Source: JAGOEF01 sp964511665
GTDB taxonomy: Bacteria; Bacteroidota; Bacteroidia; Bacteroidales; ML635J-15
Reading direction: 5' to 3'
DNA length: 64,000 bases
Assembly (NCBI GenBank): GCA_964511665.1
Contig: CAZEHA010000007.1
Coordinates: 1-64,000 of the forward strand
The notes beneath the pieces are model-generated. The model was not told where the DNA came from. It was given only the letters and a program-made list of their open reading frames with translations, and searched no databases. Positions 33,777 to 43,500 of the stretch are shown here, piece after piece. Position 1 is the stretch's first letter. Each line of letters starts with the position of its first letter. The position numbers and the translations under genes are program-made.

Positions 33777-36440
33777 TTAGGGGTAATAGACTTCAACAAT
33801 TATTGAAGAATAACCATTACTGGTTGAAGAATGTAAGTGAGGTCTGATTCTATAAGTGGGTGCTGAAGAATTATCTTCTCTGTTTATTATTACTTCCAGA
33901 CCACCTGTATAGCTAACCCCCCAGTCGGAACTCATAGTATATTGAGTGCCCACAGTAACACAATTCACGTCACCTCCTCCCGATTCTTCGGAATAATCCC
34001 ACCACCCGGTATAACCCGATTTTGGGGCCAAACGGATGTAATAGTAATTTCCAGAGCGATAGGCATACAATGTTACTGCGAAATCATCATATATTTGATA
34101 ACTACTACCGGAACTCATGACCAGTTTTGAATAACGTTCCACTTTTTTTGCGGTACCCGCACCTAGACCGGAGGTGTTGCTGTATATGAGCATACCACCC
34201 GTATCAACATTGGTATTGGTGCTACCCGAAATACGTACACTACCGGCATTTACATGGAGTTTGCTGGATGGGGTGGAGGTTCCAATGCCGACATTGCCAG
34301 CATCGGGAGCCATTACAATTTTGTTTAAGTTCTGATAACCTCCGGCATCATCAACATAGGCTCTGATGATATCTTTGGTAGCAGACCCGAGACCTCCTGC
34401 ATGGGTTTCTTTGAACGACCAGAATGTTTCGTTTTTGTAACGGCCAAAAATAATGTCGGGCGACCACCACGACATTCCCGGGATGGTGCCATCGGAAATA
34501 GAAGGATTGCGAAAATTTATAAATTGATTGTCGGGATTGTCGTTTTTACCCCCTACCCACATAAGGCCACCGGCAGGAGTCCCAGAACCCGATGCATTGG
34601 CAGTAGTAACATGCAGTTTTGCTTGCGGGCTTGTGGTACCAATACCAACATTACTTGCGATATATCCGCTTCCACTGATTCTGAAATTAGCAGATTGGTT
34701 TGATGCTGTTTGGTTTTGGATGTAATAGTTGCTGTTGGTTGGCAAAGTTGTTACGTTAGGAACTGTAGTAATATAATCAAAATTTGCTAAAGAAGTGTAT
34801 TGTGCAATTGTCCAACCATCTGCATAGGTTTCATTTATATTGCTATGTCCTTGCATAAAAGATGTTACTGTAAGTTTTGGATAAGAGTAAGAATCTCCTT
34901 CACTTCCAATAATGATGGCAACAGTATTTGTGGATATATTACGGGCAAATCGAACATTCAGTTGTTTGGCACCGATATTTACGTATCCATAATTATAAAA
35001 AGAATTAGTAGTATAGATATATCCTCCGGCAATAAGTTCAAAAGGAGATGTGGCATCATAGAAATAACCTTCTATTTTCACACGGAACATACAGGCCGAA
35101 TTCCATGGCTGGTTTGTAGTGATAACAAATGCTCCGGCAGCCGATCCGCTTGAATTATTATAGCTTGCCAAATTTCGATAAACACGGTAGTTCGACATTC
35201 CTTCTACCATCATATTGTCGTCGAGTTTAATATTGCCGTTTACGTGTAGTTTTTGTCCCGGAGAAGCCGTTCCAATGCCCACATTTCCCGAAGTGTTGGC
35301 GAAAAGCACATTGGTTCTGTATGACAAGTCTCCGTTATAAGGAACATTCAGCGTGGCTCCGGCAGGGCCTACCTGAAAAGTACCATCGGTGCGCAGGGTA
35401 CCCGAATTCTGATATACGCTCTTATTGTTGTAAGTTCTTATCCAGGTGGCATCGGTCATATACCAGCCGCCTCCGTGGGTTTCGCTGTACCATCCGGTTG
35501 ACCCAGTGGTTCTAAGCCAGCCCGAAGTTAACAGCACATCACCGCCCACTTGTGCCAGATAGCTTGCATGGGGTGCAGTGCCTATACCGATTCTGGTCCC
35601 ATTGTCTTGTATGGTACCTGTTCCTATATTGGTAGAGGATGTCCAGCGGGCTACATAGCTTGCAGTTCCAGTTCCACTCACCAATCCTGCTCCGGCTGCT
35701 GTAGCAGCCGACAAAACACCGTTGTTGTCGGTTGTAACAAATCGTGTTCCCGAACCGCCAAGATTTTGAAAGCGAACACCGCCTGTAGTGTGTAATTGCA
35801 CACTGGGCGAAAGAGTTCCCAATCCAAGATAGCCGTTGTTCTCAACCGTTAATACCACATTTTGGTTGGGTGTATAAATACCTGACGACAATCGCAATAT
35901 CGCATTCGAAGCGTCTTCTTGATTGATATAAACAGCAGTTCCTCCTCCATTGCGTGTGAAGTGGTGATAATTGGTGCTACCTGATGTAGTACGATAGCCT
36001 CCCGACTGCACCATGCCGTTAATTTCGAGTTTTTGCGACGGTGAGGCCGTTCCAATACCTACGTTGGTGCCGTTATCGAATATTTGAGAACTTCCTAAAG
36101 TTGTAGCATCGGTAAATTTCGACACATAATTGGCAGTTCCCGATGCATTGATGCCCGAACTAATCCGTATCCAGCTACTTCCTGTGTAATAGTAAAAGCC
36201 CGAGGAGCCATCGGTTTGAAATACCAATAAACCCGTTGCCGGATTGCTTATGGCTGAGCGCTGCGCAGCACTCATTCGTGGCGCCAGCATACCCGAAGAG
36301 GTAGAACTTACATCGAGCATGGCCGATGCATGGGCCGCTGCTCCGCTGGTATTGATGGCTACGCCTTGCGAAAACAATTGGTGATTACAGAAACCACCTA
36401 CCAGGATGGTAAGTACCAGATATCGTAATATTATTTTCAT
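33777..36440 (-). CDS. Giant secreted GIGT-repeat protein 1
   Basis: About 887 residues from the ATG at 36440 (MKIILRYLVL...); an ATG three codons upstream (36449) is equally possible. Signal peptide, then the shared block GVAINTSGAAAHASAMLDV...SGMLAPRMSAAQR with FYYYTGSSWIRIS. Six copies of a VGIGTxSPxxKLHV-type repeat follow, separated by YVSKFTDA/SQIFDNGTN linkers. The C-terminus (SYTGGLEVIINRED...IVEVYYP) differs from that of the other giants and is not a T9SS sorting domain. Such proteins are frequent in Bacteroidota and usually unnamed; an adhesin or surface-fibre role is inferred. Last gene of the array. Confidence 0.8.
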   Translation of the reverse strand: MKIILRYLVLTILVGGFCNHQLFSQGVAINTSGAAAHASAMLDVSSTSSGMLAPRMSAAQRSAISNPATGLLVFQTDGSSGFYYYTGSSWIRISSGINASGTANYVSKFTDATTLGSSQIFDNGTNVGIGTASPSQKLEINGMVQSGGYRTTSGSTNYHHFTRNGGGTAVYINQEDASNAILRLSSGIYTPNQNVVLTVENNGYLGLGTLSPSVQLHTTGGVRFQNLGGSGTRFVTTDNNGVLSAATAAGAGLVSGTGTASYVARWTSSTNIGTGTIQDNGTRIGIGTAPHASYLAQVGGDVLLTSGWLRTTGSTGWYSETHGGGWYMTDATWIRTYNNKSVYQNSGTLRTDGTFQVGPAGATLNVPYNGDLSYRTNVLFANTSGNVGIGTASPGQKLHVNGNIKLDDNMMVEGMSNYRVYRNLASYNNSSGSAAGAFVITTNQPWNSACMFRVKIEGYFYDATSPFELIAGGYIYTTNSFYNYGYVNIGAKQLNVRFARNISTNTVAIIIGSEGDSYSYPKLTVTSFMQGHSNINETYADGWTIAQYTSLANFDYITTVPNVTTLPTNSNYYIQNQTASNQSANFRISGSGYIASNVGIGTTSPQAKLHVTTANASGSGTPAGGLMWVGGKNDNPDNQFINFRNPSISDGTIPGMSWWSPDIIFGRYKNETFWSFKETHAGGLGSATKDIIRAYVDDAGGYQNLNKIVMAPDAGNVGIGTSTPSSKLHVNAGSVRISGSTNTNVDTGGMLIYSNTSGLGAGTAKKVERYSKLVMSSGSSYQIYDDFAVTLYAYRSGNYYYIRLAPKSGYTGWWDYSEESGGGDVNCVTVGTQYTMSSDWGVSYTGGLEVIINREDNSSAPTYRIRPHLHSSTSNGYSSIIVEVYYP

Positions 36441-36466
36441 AACTGTCATTGTTTTAAGTGTATATG

Positions 36467-36474
36467 CAAAGGTA
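36467..36474 (-). promoter_or_regulatory. -7 promoter element before giant protein 1
   Basis: TACCTTTG on the minus strand matches TAnnTTTG, 18-27 bp upstream of the two candidate ATGs, in the 95-bp spacer. This gene can therefore be transcribed separately from the rest of the array. Confidence 0.5.
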
Positions 36475-36544
36475 CAAATTATCTCGAACCCAAATAAAAA
36501 GTTTTACCCTGAAGGAAACAAACACCGCATTTATATTATCTCTG

Positions 36545-39500
36545 TTACTGGATATTTACATCCTTTTTGTCTCCTTGATTTCTAACAGGTTGTTCGCGAG
36601 AAGGTCTCCACTCATTGTTTTCGGGTAGTGGCTGATTGTTTTGCTGAATCAGACGGTTAACATCATCGCCATTATTACCCGAAGGCATGTTGGGGTCGTC
36701 TTTGGGTTTATTAACAGTTGTTTCAGGCATTTTATCAAACCTCAGGTTGTTTCCATCCCACCAGATGGGAGTCGCTGAATTATCTTTATCGTTTTCGTTG
36801 AACATGACGCCTTTCAGGTTGTTATCGAAATTTTTATCTTTCAACGCATCCGGCAATTCTCCTGCTTTTTCGGCATCAATCCTTTTCCCGATGGCAATCC
36901 AAGAAAATTCAACAGACGATGTTCCATTGTTCAGTTCTTTTACGGTAAATCCATGACTTGAAATTTCAACAGTGTACAATCCATTACATTCGCCATTAGG
37001 AGTAACCGTTATAGTTGGCTTTCCTTCTTTTGAAATGACACCCACAAACGACTCATCAAAGCTTACATAGCATTTCCCATTTATCAGTTGTGCAGACCCA
37101 TCAGCATACACTTTAACATCGTTTGAGGTAACCGAATATACCGGAATCCGTCCTGAATCGGTGGTTACAATATCAGCCGAAACACCGGAAGTATATTCAT
37201 TGCCCATATTATACGAAGCATATAATTCGCCTGAAGTTGTGAAGCCAAGCACTTCGCCCCGGCTCCAGCCACCCATTACGCCGCCATAACCACCACTACC
37301 GATACCTGATACGATGCCGTTGTTGTTCATAAAACCGCCGCCACTACCTACAGATGTGTAATATAGCCCATACCAGGATCCTCCACTGTTTTTGTAACCC
37401 AACGAACCCCAGTTGGATCCTCCATTATCAGATCCCATGGTGCCACCGGTTCTGGTGTAATCGCCATAGGTATGTCCTGCAACCCCAAAAGCGTAAAGGT
37501 TGCCATAGTATGTATAACCCTGAACACCGGCATCCGTACCGTAAACACTATAACCGGTCCCGTCAGAACCTGAACCTCCGCCATATCGATACCCATAAAT
37601 TGTTGCTCTCCCACCACCGTAATTACCTGATGGTCTTGAAGCATAAATTACATTTGGCAACGTAGTTGAAGAAGTTCCGGCCCATGTATATGAATCTGCC
37701 CTTACATAAAACACATCTGCCCCTGCTCCATTTCCAATCCTGAATGTTTGAGTAGCTCCTGTTGTTCCGTTATCCCAATTAATAATTGTAGCATAACCGG
37801 CACTTGAGTTCAGATGCAGGTTGGGAGTAAGCCGTATGGCATTGTTTGGCGGACAATAACCGCCAATGCACGAAACAGCATTGCTTATTCTTAAATTATC
37901 GTGTATTTGCACATCGCCACCATAATTCCCTCCATCGTTCTGTATTCCGCCTCTGGCCTGAATGGCAGCTTCACAATAAACCGTACCGCTGTTGAAGTAT
38001 GCGCCACCGGGTGCGATAAAATACGAACTTGCATTCACCTGAGGATTTGACATGTTAAAATATAATCCGGAAGAATTGAAATAAGCCCGCTGAGTGCCAC
38101 CGTCTGTAAAAAATGAAACATCAGTATTGTTTCCGTTTACACTACCGGTAGCCCGAACTGCCCAGCTTCCATCTTTTAGGATTCCTATTCCGGAGTTGTC
38201 GGCATAAAAATATCCCCATGAATTACCATCGTTTCTTAATAAACGAAACCCACCGGAACTGTTGTTGTCGGAATATACGTTTTCATAGGTTGAAGCAGTA
38301 TGACGGTAACCACTCACATATAGTGTAGGTGTTTGAAAATAGTTCCCGGCATATCCATACCCGGTAATATTAAAGTTGGCACTTTGCGATGCAGTTCCGT
38401 TATTAATATAGCTATTGCTCGAACTATTCGAAGTGTTAGCCACGGTTTCTACGGTTGCAAATGAGGTTTCGAAGGTAACTGCCCAACCATCGTCCCACTG
38501 ATCGGTGGTGTAATTGCTATAACCGGCCTGAAAATCGGTTACAAATACCTGTGGATATGCCCATGTGGAACTTGTTTCACCAATCCAAATACAGTTTTTC
38601 GATGATGCGTCGTAACCAAATCTTACATTTAATGCTGGCCCACTGGTTGTTGTTACATTGGCAAAGGTATTATACCAGCCTCCTAATGCATAATTGTATC
38701 CTCCCAATTCGATGGTATACGACCGATCGGTTGAATACTGATATATTTTCACTGTCATGCGCATCATGGTCGAAGATCTATACTGTGGTAAAGTAATTTT
38801 TATGGCACCGGTCACAGAACTTGTACTGGTTACATACGAAGCGCCTTCGGGTGCAGTGATACGCAAACCATTCGTATTTTGTGAAAATGCATTTGCTTCT
38901 GCTGTTCCGTTAACATCAAGTTTTACGGCCGGGGCAACATTGCCAATACCAACGCGTCCTGCATTGGTTATGGTAAATAAATTGGAATTATTTCTGTTTA
39001 CATCAAAACGGTCGGTCGAACCACCGGCTTCACCATTCATTCCCAAATCCCAGTAATAGGTAGCAGCCTGATCGCTGGCAAATCTAAGTTTTGCACCATA
39101 GCTTGCCCGCCATGGAACATGTGGGGTACCCAACATTATTCCAGAGGCACTGATTCCGGTATAGCCGCTGCCAATGGTGGCATGATAACCTGCAGTGGTC
39201 CATCCGCTTGAAAAATGTAATTGGTTTGCGCTCCATCCGGTTGAACCAACGTGCAAGGGGGAACCAGGAGTTGTGGTGCCAATGCCCACATTTCCGTTTA
39301 CCAATAGCTTTCCGGTAGCTGCAGCCGGCGATGCATACCCGATTCCCACTTTATTCTGGTCTATAAATAAACCATCCGTAGGCATTGTGGTGGCCTGATC
39401 GCCATTATATCCGGTGGCCAAAACAATTTGACCATTGGTGTTTGCGTGCCATATCCTCATTTCCGCATCACCATTGTCGTACACCCTGATTCCGCTTTTC

Positions 39501-40513
39501 CAGGTGGCATTGTTTCCAAATACCAGATTGGCGTCATAAGTAGTGTTACCAATTCTAATACCGCTAGCTCCCTGAACATCTAGTTTATAGGTTGGCGAAG
39601 CCGTTCCAATCCCAACGTTAGTTCCATTGTCGAAAATTTGAGAATTGCCCTGAGTATTGGTACCAGTCCATTTCGAAACGTAATTTGTTGTTCCCGTGCC
39701 GCTGATTAATGCGGCCCCAGCAGCGGTATTAGCCGATAAATTTCCATTTCCATCTACGAATACAATTCGTATTCCCGATCCCGTCAATCCCTGAAAACGA
39801 ACAGATCCCGTGGTATGTAACTGCGCTGTTGGTGAGACAGTTCCAAGTCCTAGATATGCTGACACATGGACACTGCCATTAAAAAAACCTGCCCATGCGC
39901 TTCCCGTACCATATATACCAATGTTTGTACTTACACCATATACTCCAGTGTTTGTACCCGTGCCAATTACTCCATATGTTCCGCCCTCTCCGTAAATACC
40001 CGCAGACGTTCCAATTCCATACACACCTCTTCCATTCGAGACATCTGCCAAGTAACTGCGGTTGCTGCCATTAATAAAATAACCGTTGCCCGCTACGTGC
40101 AGCTTATAAGAAGGTGTTGCTGTTCCAATCCCAACATTAGTTCCATTATCAAAAATTTGCGAATTGCCCAGTGAATTGGTCCCTGTGAATTTTGAAACAT
40201 AGTTCTGGGTTCCCGAAACATCAAGGCCGGTACTAATCTTAGTCCAGACGGTTCCATTGTAGAAATAGAAACCAGCTTGGTTGTCGGTTTGATAAATCAA
40301 TAATCCGGAGGCAGGCGAGACCAGATTACCCCGTTGTGCTAATGTAAGTCGTGGAATTAGAATACCTCCCGAAGTCGATTGCACATCGAGCATGGCCGAA
40401 GCATCGGCGGGGTTACCACTTGTATTGATGGCCACACCCTGCGAATAAATATTGCTCACCTGTGAAGCAAGCAAAATTATCACTATCGAAATACTCAATA
40501 ATAGCTTGTTCAT
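36545..40513 (-). CDS. Giant secreted GIGT-repeat protein 2
   Basis: A 1322-residue protein with a signal peptide (cleavage near 25, ...NIYSQ). The shared N-terminal block follows (ASAMLDVQSTSGGILIPRL, GFYFYNGTVWTKIS), then six GIGTxSP repeats and a YGxYG-rich stretch near residues 165-215 (GVYGIGTSAGIYGEG). The C-terminal region, from GGVMGGWSRGEVLGF (about 1125) to FSWIAIGKRID and a Pro/Asn-rich hydrophilic tail, is shared with giants 3 and 4. No T9SS sorting domain is seen. Part of the coding DNA is identical to giant 3 (46 nt at 37293-37338). Confidence 0.82.
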   Translation of the reverse strand: MNKLLLSISIVIILLASQVSNIYSQGVAINTSGNPADASAMLDVQSTSGGILIPRLTLAQRGNLVSPASGLLIYQTDNQAGFYFYNGTVWTKISTGLDVSGTQNYVSKFTGTNSLGNSQIFDNGTNVGIGTATPSYKLHVAGNGYFINGSNRSYLADVSNGRGVYGIGTSAGIYGEGGTYGVIGTGTNTGVYGVSTNIGIYGTGSAWAGFFNGSVHVSAYLGLGTVSPTAQLHTTGSVRFQGLTGSGIRIVFVDGNGNLSANTAAGAALISGTGTTNYVSKWTGTNTQGNSQIFDNGTNVGIGTASPTYKLDVQGASGIRIGNTTYDANLVFGNNATWKSGIRVYDNGDAEMRIWHANTNGQIVLATGYNGDQATTMPTDGLFIDQNKVGIGYASPAAATGKLLVNGNVGIGTTTPGSPLHVGSTGWSANQLHFSSGWTTAGYHATIGSGYTGISASGIMLGTPHVPWRASYGAKLRFASDQAATYYWDLGMNGEAGGSTDRFDVNRNNSNLFTITNAGRVGIGNVAPAVKLDVNGTAEANAFSQNTNGLRITAPEGASYVTSTSSVTGAIKITLPQYRSSTMMRMTVKIYQYSTDRSYTIELGGYNYALGGWYNTFANVTTTSGPALNVRFGYDASSKNCIWIGETSSTWAYPQVFVTDFQAGYSNYTTDQWDDGWAVTFETSFATVETVANTSNSSSNSYINNGTASQSANFNITGYGYAGNYFQTPTLYVSGYRHTASTYENVYSDNNSSGGFRLLRNDGNSWGYFYADNSGIGILKDGSWAVRATGSVNGNNTDVSFFTDGGTQRAYFNSSGLYFNMSNPQVNASSYFIAPGGAYFNSGTVYCEAAIQARGGIQNDGGNYGGDVQIHDNLRISNAVSCIGGYCPPNNAIRLTPNLHLNSSAGYATIINWDNGTTGATQTFRIGNGAGADVFYVRADSYTWAGTSSTTLPNVIYASRPSGNYGGGRATIYGYRYGGGSGSDGTGYSVYGTDAGVQGYTYYGNLYAFGVAGHTYGDYTRTGGTMGSDNGGSNWGSLGYKNSGGSWYGLYYTSVGSGGGFMNNNGIVSGIGSGGYGGVMGGWSRGEVLGFTTSGELYASYNMGNEYTSGVSADIVTTDSGRIPVYSVTSNDVKVYADGSAQLINGKCYVSFDESFVGVISKEGKPTITVTPNGECNGLYTVEISSHGFTVKELNNGTSSVEFSWIAIGKRIDAEKAGELPDALKDKNFDNNLKGVMFNENDKDNSATPIWWDGNNLRFDKMPETTVNKPKDDPNMPSGNNGDDVNRLIQQNNQPLPENNEWRPSREQPVRNQGDKKDVNIQ

Positions 40514-40579
40514 AATGGCTGGGTTTTAACTATCTTAAATGTTCTATAATCAAATTTTTTTCTTACTCAAGTAACTCGT

Positions 40580-43500
40580 TTATTTTTTTGGCGCATAATA
40601 TTCGTTTTGCACATCCGAGGCATTCCTTTTGGAATGCTCAAGAGGGCTTAACTCGGGCGATGAATTATCGTTGCGAGAATCGCCCTGAGTGGACTTCATC
40701 GGACTTAAATCTTCGGTTTTAGCAGGTTTGGGTTCTTCGGGCTGCGCATCGAAGCGCACTGTATTTCCATCCCACCAAATAGGCGTAGCCGACTGGTTTT
40801 TATTGTTCTCGTTAAACATAACGCCTTTCAGATTCTTATCGAAATCCCGATTTTTGATATCAGCGGGTAAGGTATTCAACTCGTGAGCATCGGCACGGGT
40901 AGCAATGGCAATCCACGAAAACTCAACATTCGACTGGCCACCTCTGAATTCTTTCACAGTAAATCCGTTTTTATCGGCATTTACAATATATACACCCTCG
41001 CACTCGCCCAGCGCCGAAACAGTGATGGTTGGCACTTTATCGGCAGATATCAGGTTTGTAAACTCCTTGCTGTATTGCACATAGCACACCCCGTTTACCA
41101 GCTTTGCCTTGCCATCGCCATACACTTTTATGTCGTAAGATGTAACCGAATAGGCTGCATGACGTTCGTTTCCGGTTGTAACTATATCAGCCGAAACACC
41201 TGAAGTATATTCATTGCCCAGATTATATGATGCATATAATTCGCCGGCAGTAGTGAATCCCAGCACTTCGCCACGACTCCAGCCGCCCATGACACCGCCA
41301 TAGCCGCCACTACCGATACCTGATACGATGCCGTTGTTGTTCATAAAACCGCTGCCGGAGCTAACAGAGGTATAGTAACAACCATAGCCTGTTCCCCCAC
41401 TATTTTTATAACCAAGTGAGCCCCAGTAAGATGCACTCCATTGAGCTCCTAGTACTCCTCCGCATCGGGTATAATCATTATAGGCATATCCGGTAGTTCC
41501 AAATTCATATGTTTGCACATTTAAATCTGCCCCATTAATACATGAACGTGAATATCCATTACCATAACCAGTGCCAGAAGTATATGGAGAATCATAGGCA
41601 TAAATATGATAGTTAGCTGAAGGATATGCTCCAACACCGAGCATGTAAGGTATGTATACGTTATTTATCCCGCTTGTTGATGCATCGTTAACCGACATCA
41701 CCAGAGTTGACATATCGTAATCGTTGTAAAACCTGATACCGTTGTAACTGGCATTGGCACCAAGTTTTATACCGGTGTGAAAAGCTATTCTCAAATCGGG
41801 GTAAGGGTTCGTCCAGGCACCCGATTCGCGGAATATACCATAAGCAGTTGAAGCATCGCTTCCGAAATAAATACCAAAAGTATGATCGGTATCAACACCA
41901 TAACGATTGCGATAATAATAGGCATATGAACTATTATTGTAGGTAGCATCGTAAATTTCGGTGCCTCCGTTCCACGCACGGAGTTGCCAGCTACGCACAT
42001 TGTCTAGCAGGCCTATTTCGTTACCTGTGGTCCAGTGCAAATACCCACGTGCTGTAGCATCTCCCACCGTGCCACAAATGCCACCGTTACCCGAACCGGT
42101 ACGCAGATACATATCGCTGGCATCTTTTGGATAGATATGCCATCCGTTATTGCTCCAATAGGTTCCGTCGTTATCGTTGTGGCGAACCCAGTTGTTCACA
42201 TAAATTTCGGCATTGGCATATAAATTATTGCCAATCAGACTTTCGTAACTGCTTCCGGGATTGTTGAGAATGGCAATTCTTCCCGAGCTTTCGATGCCAA
42301 TTTGTGAGGCCACCACACCACCCCAGTGAAACCCAAGCCTTGGAGGAATGCCCGAGGCACCTGAAAAGTTCGACTCCCGAAGTTCGAGGGATGCGGTTGT
42401 ATAATCGGTTGCCGTTGACGATGAGGCGATTTGCCAGTCGCCGATACCATTGTTGGGAATCCAGGTGCCTGTTGCATTTAAAAAAGCTGCAATTGCTGCT
42501 GCACTGGCTGTGCGATGATAATTATCACCGGCCTTCACCATGATGCCGGTTACCCCTGAGCCTACGACGTTGTCGGTGGTATTAATATAATCAGTCCCAA
42601 TATAGCCTGACGGAACGTGCAGACTAAATGATGGAGTGGTAGTACCAATCCCAACCTTACCATTGTATGTTCCGCCAAGTCCCACATACATTGTTGTAGT
42701 GCCTCCTGCATTGGTTTGAAAGTAATAGCCGTTTGTTGTACCTGCACCAACTATTGCCCTGTAAGCCCCGTTGGTTGCATCCTGATAATAACCGGCACTT
42801 GTTCCTGATCCAAGAGTTGCATAAGCGCCTGCTCGAAGGGTTCCATCAACCACTCCTGAACCGGTTGAGTGGAAATTTCCTGTGTTTGAGCTGATGGCGA
42901 ATTTGGCAGTAGGGGCAGACCCTGCTGTATTGGAACCGGATTCAAAAATCCAGCCATATCCGGCAAGGCTTTCGATGTTGAATCTTCGCGCCCACGAGGT
43001 TACATTAGCCGTTGCATCGGTGGGTGCTGCTGTTCCACTGGGGGCATTCGTAGTTCCCGGAGGCGCCATATAGTCGAACCAGGTAACAAACGAAGGCTGA
43101 TACCAGCTTATGCCATGAGCACCGGAACCTTGCCCGAGCCATGTGTTTTGATACAGAATTCCTTCGTTTAAGATATTGCCTCCAGCAACATATAGCTTTT
43201 GTGTGGGTGAAGCCGTTCCAATTCCCACATTGGTGCCGTTATCAAAAATCTGAGAATTTCCCACTGCATTGGCTGAAATAAATTTAGCAACGCGGTTGGT
43301 CGTTCCCGAAACACTGAGTCCGTTTGCATCAATTCGTGTCCAGGTACCAATAGTTCCATTTTCAACAGTTCTCATCCATATGCCTGCAGTTGTGGTATTA
43401 TATCGCGGGAATGCCAGTTCAAGGCTATAGCCTCCTGCCCCACGGGCCGGATAGGCATCTCCCAGACTAATAACTTCGCGATACCACTGAGAAGAGTTTG

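Noticed and set aside
35321..35795. Plus-strand frames opposite the giant proteins
   Set aside because: Low-complexity Ser/Thr/Cys/Tyr-rich shadows of Gly/Thr/Asn-rich coding sequence on the other strand.
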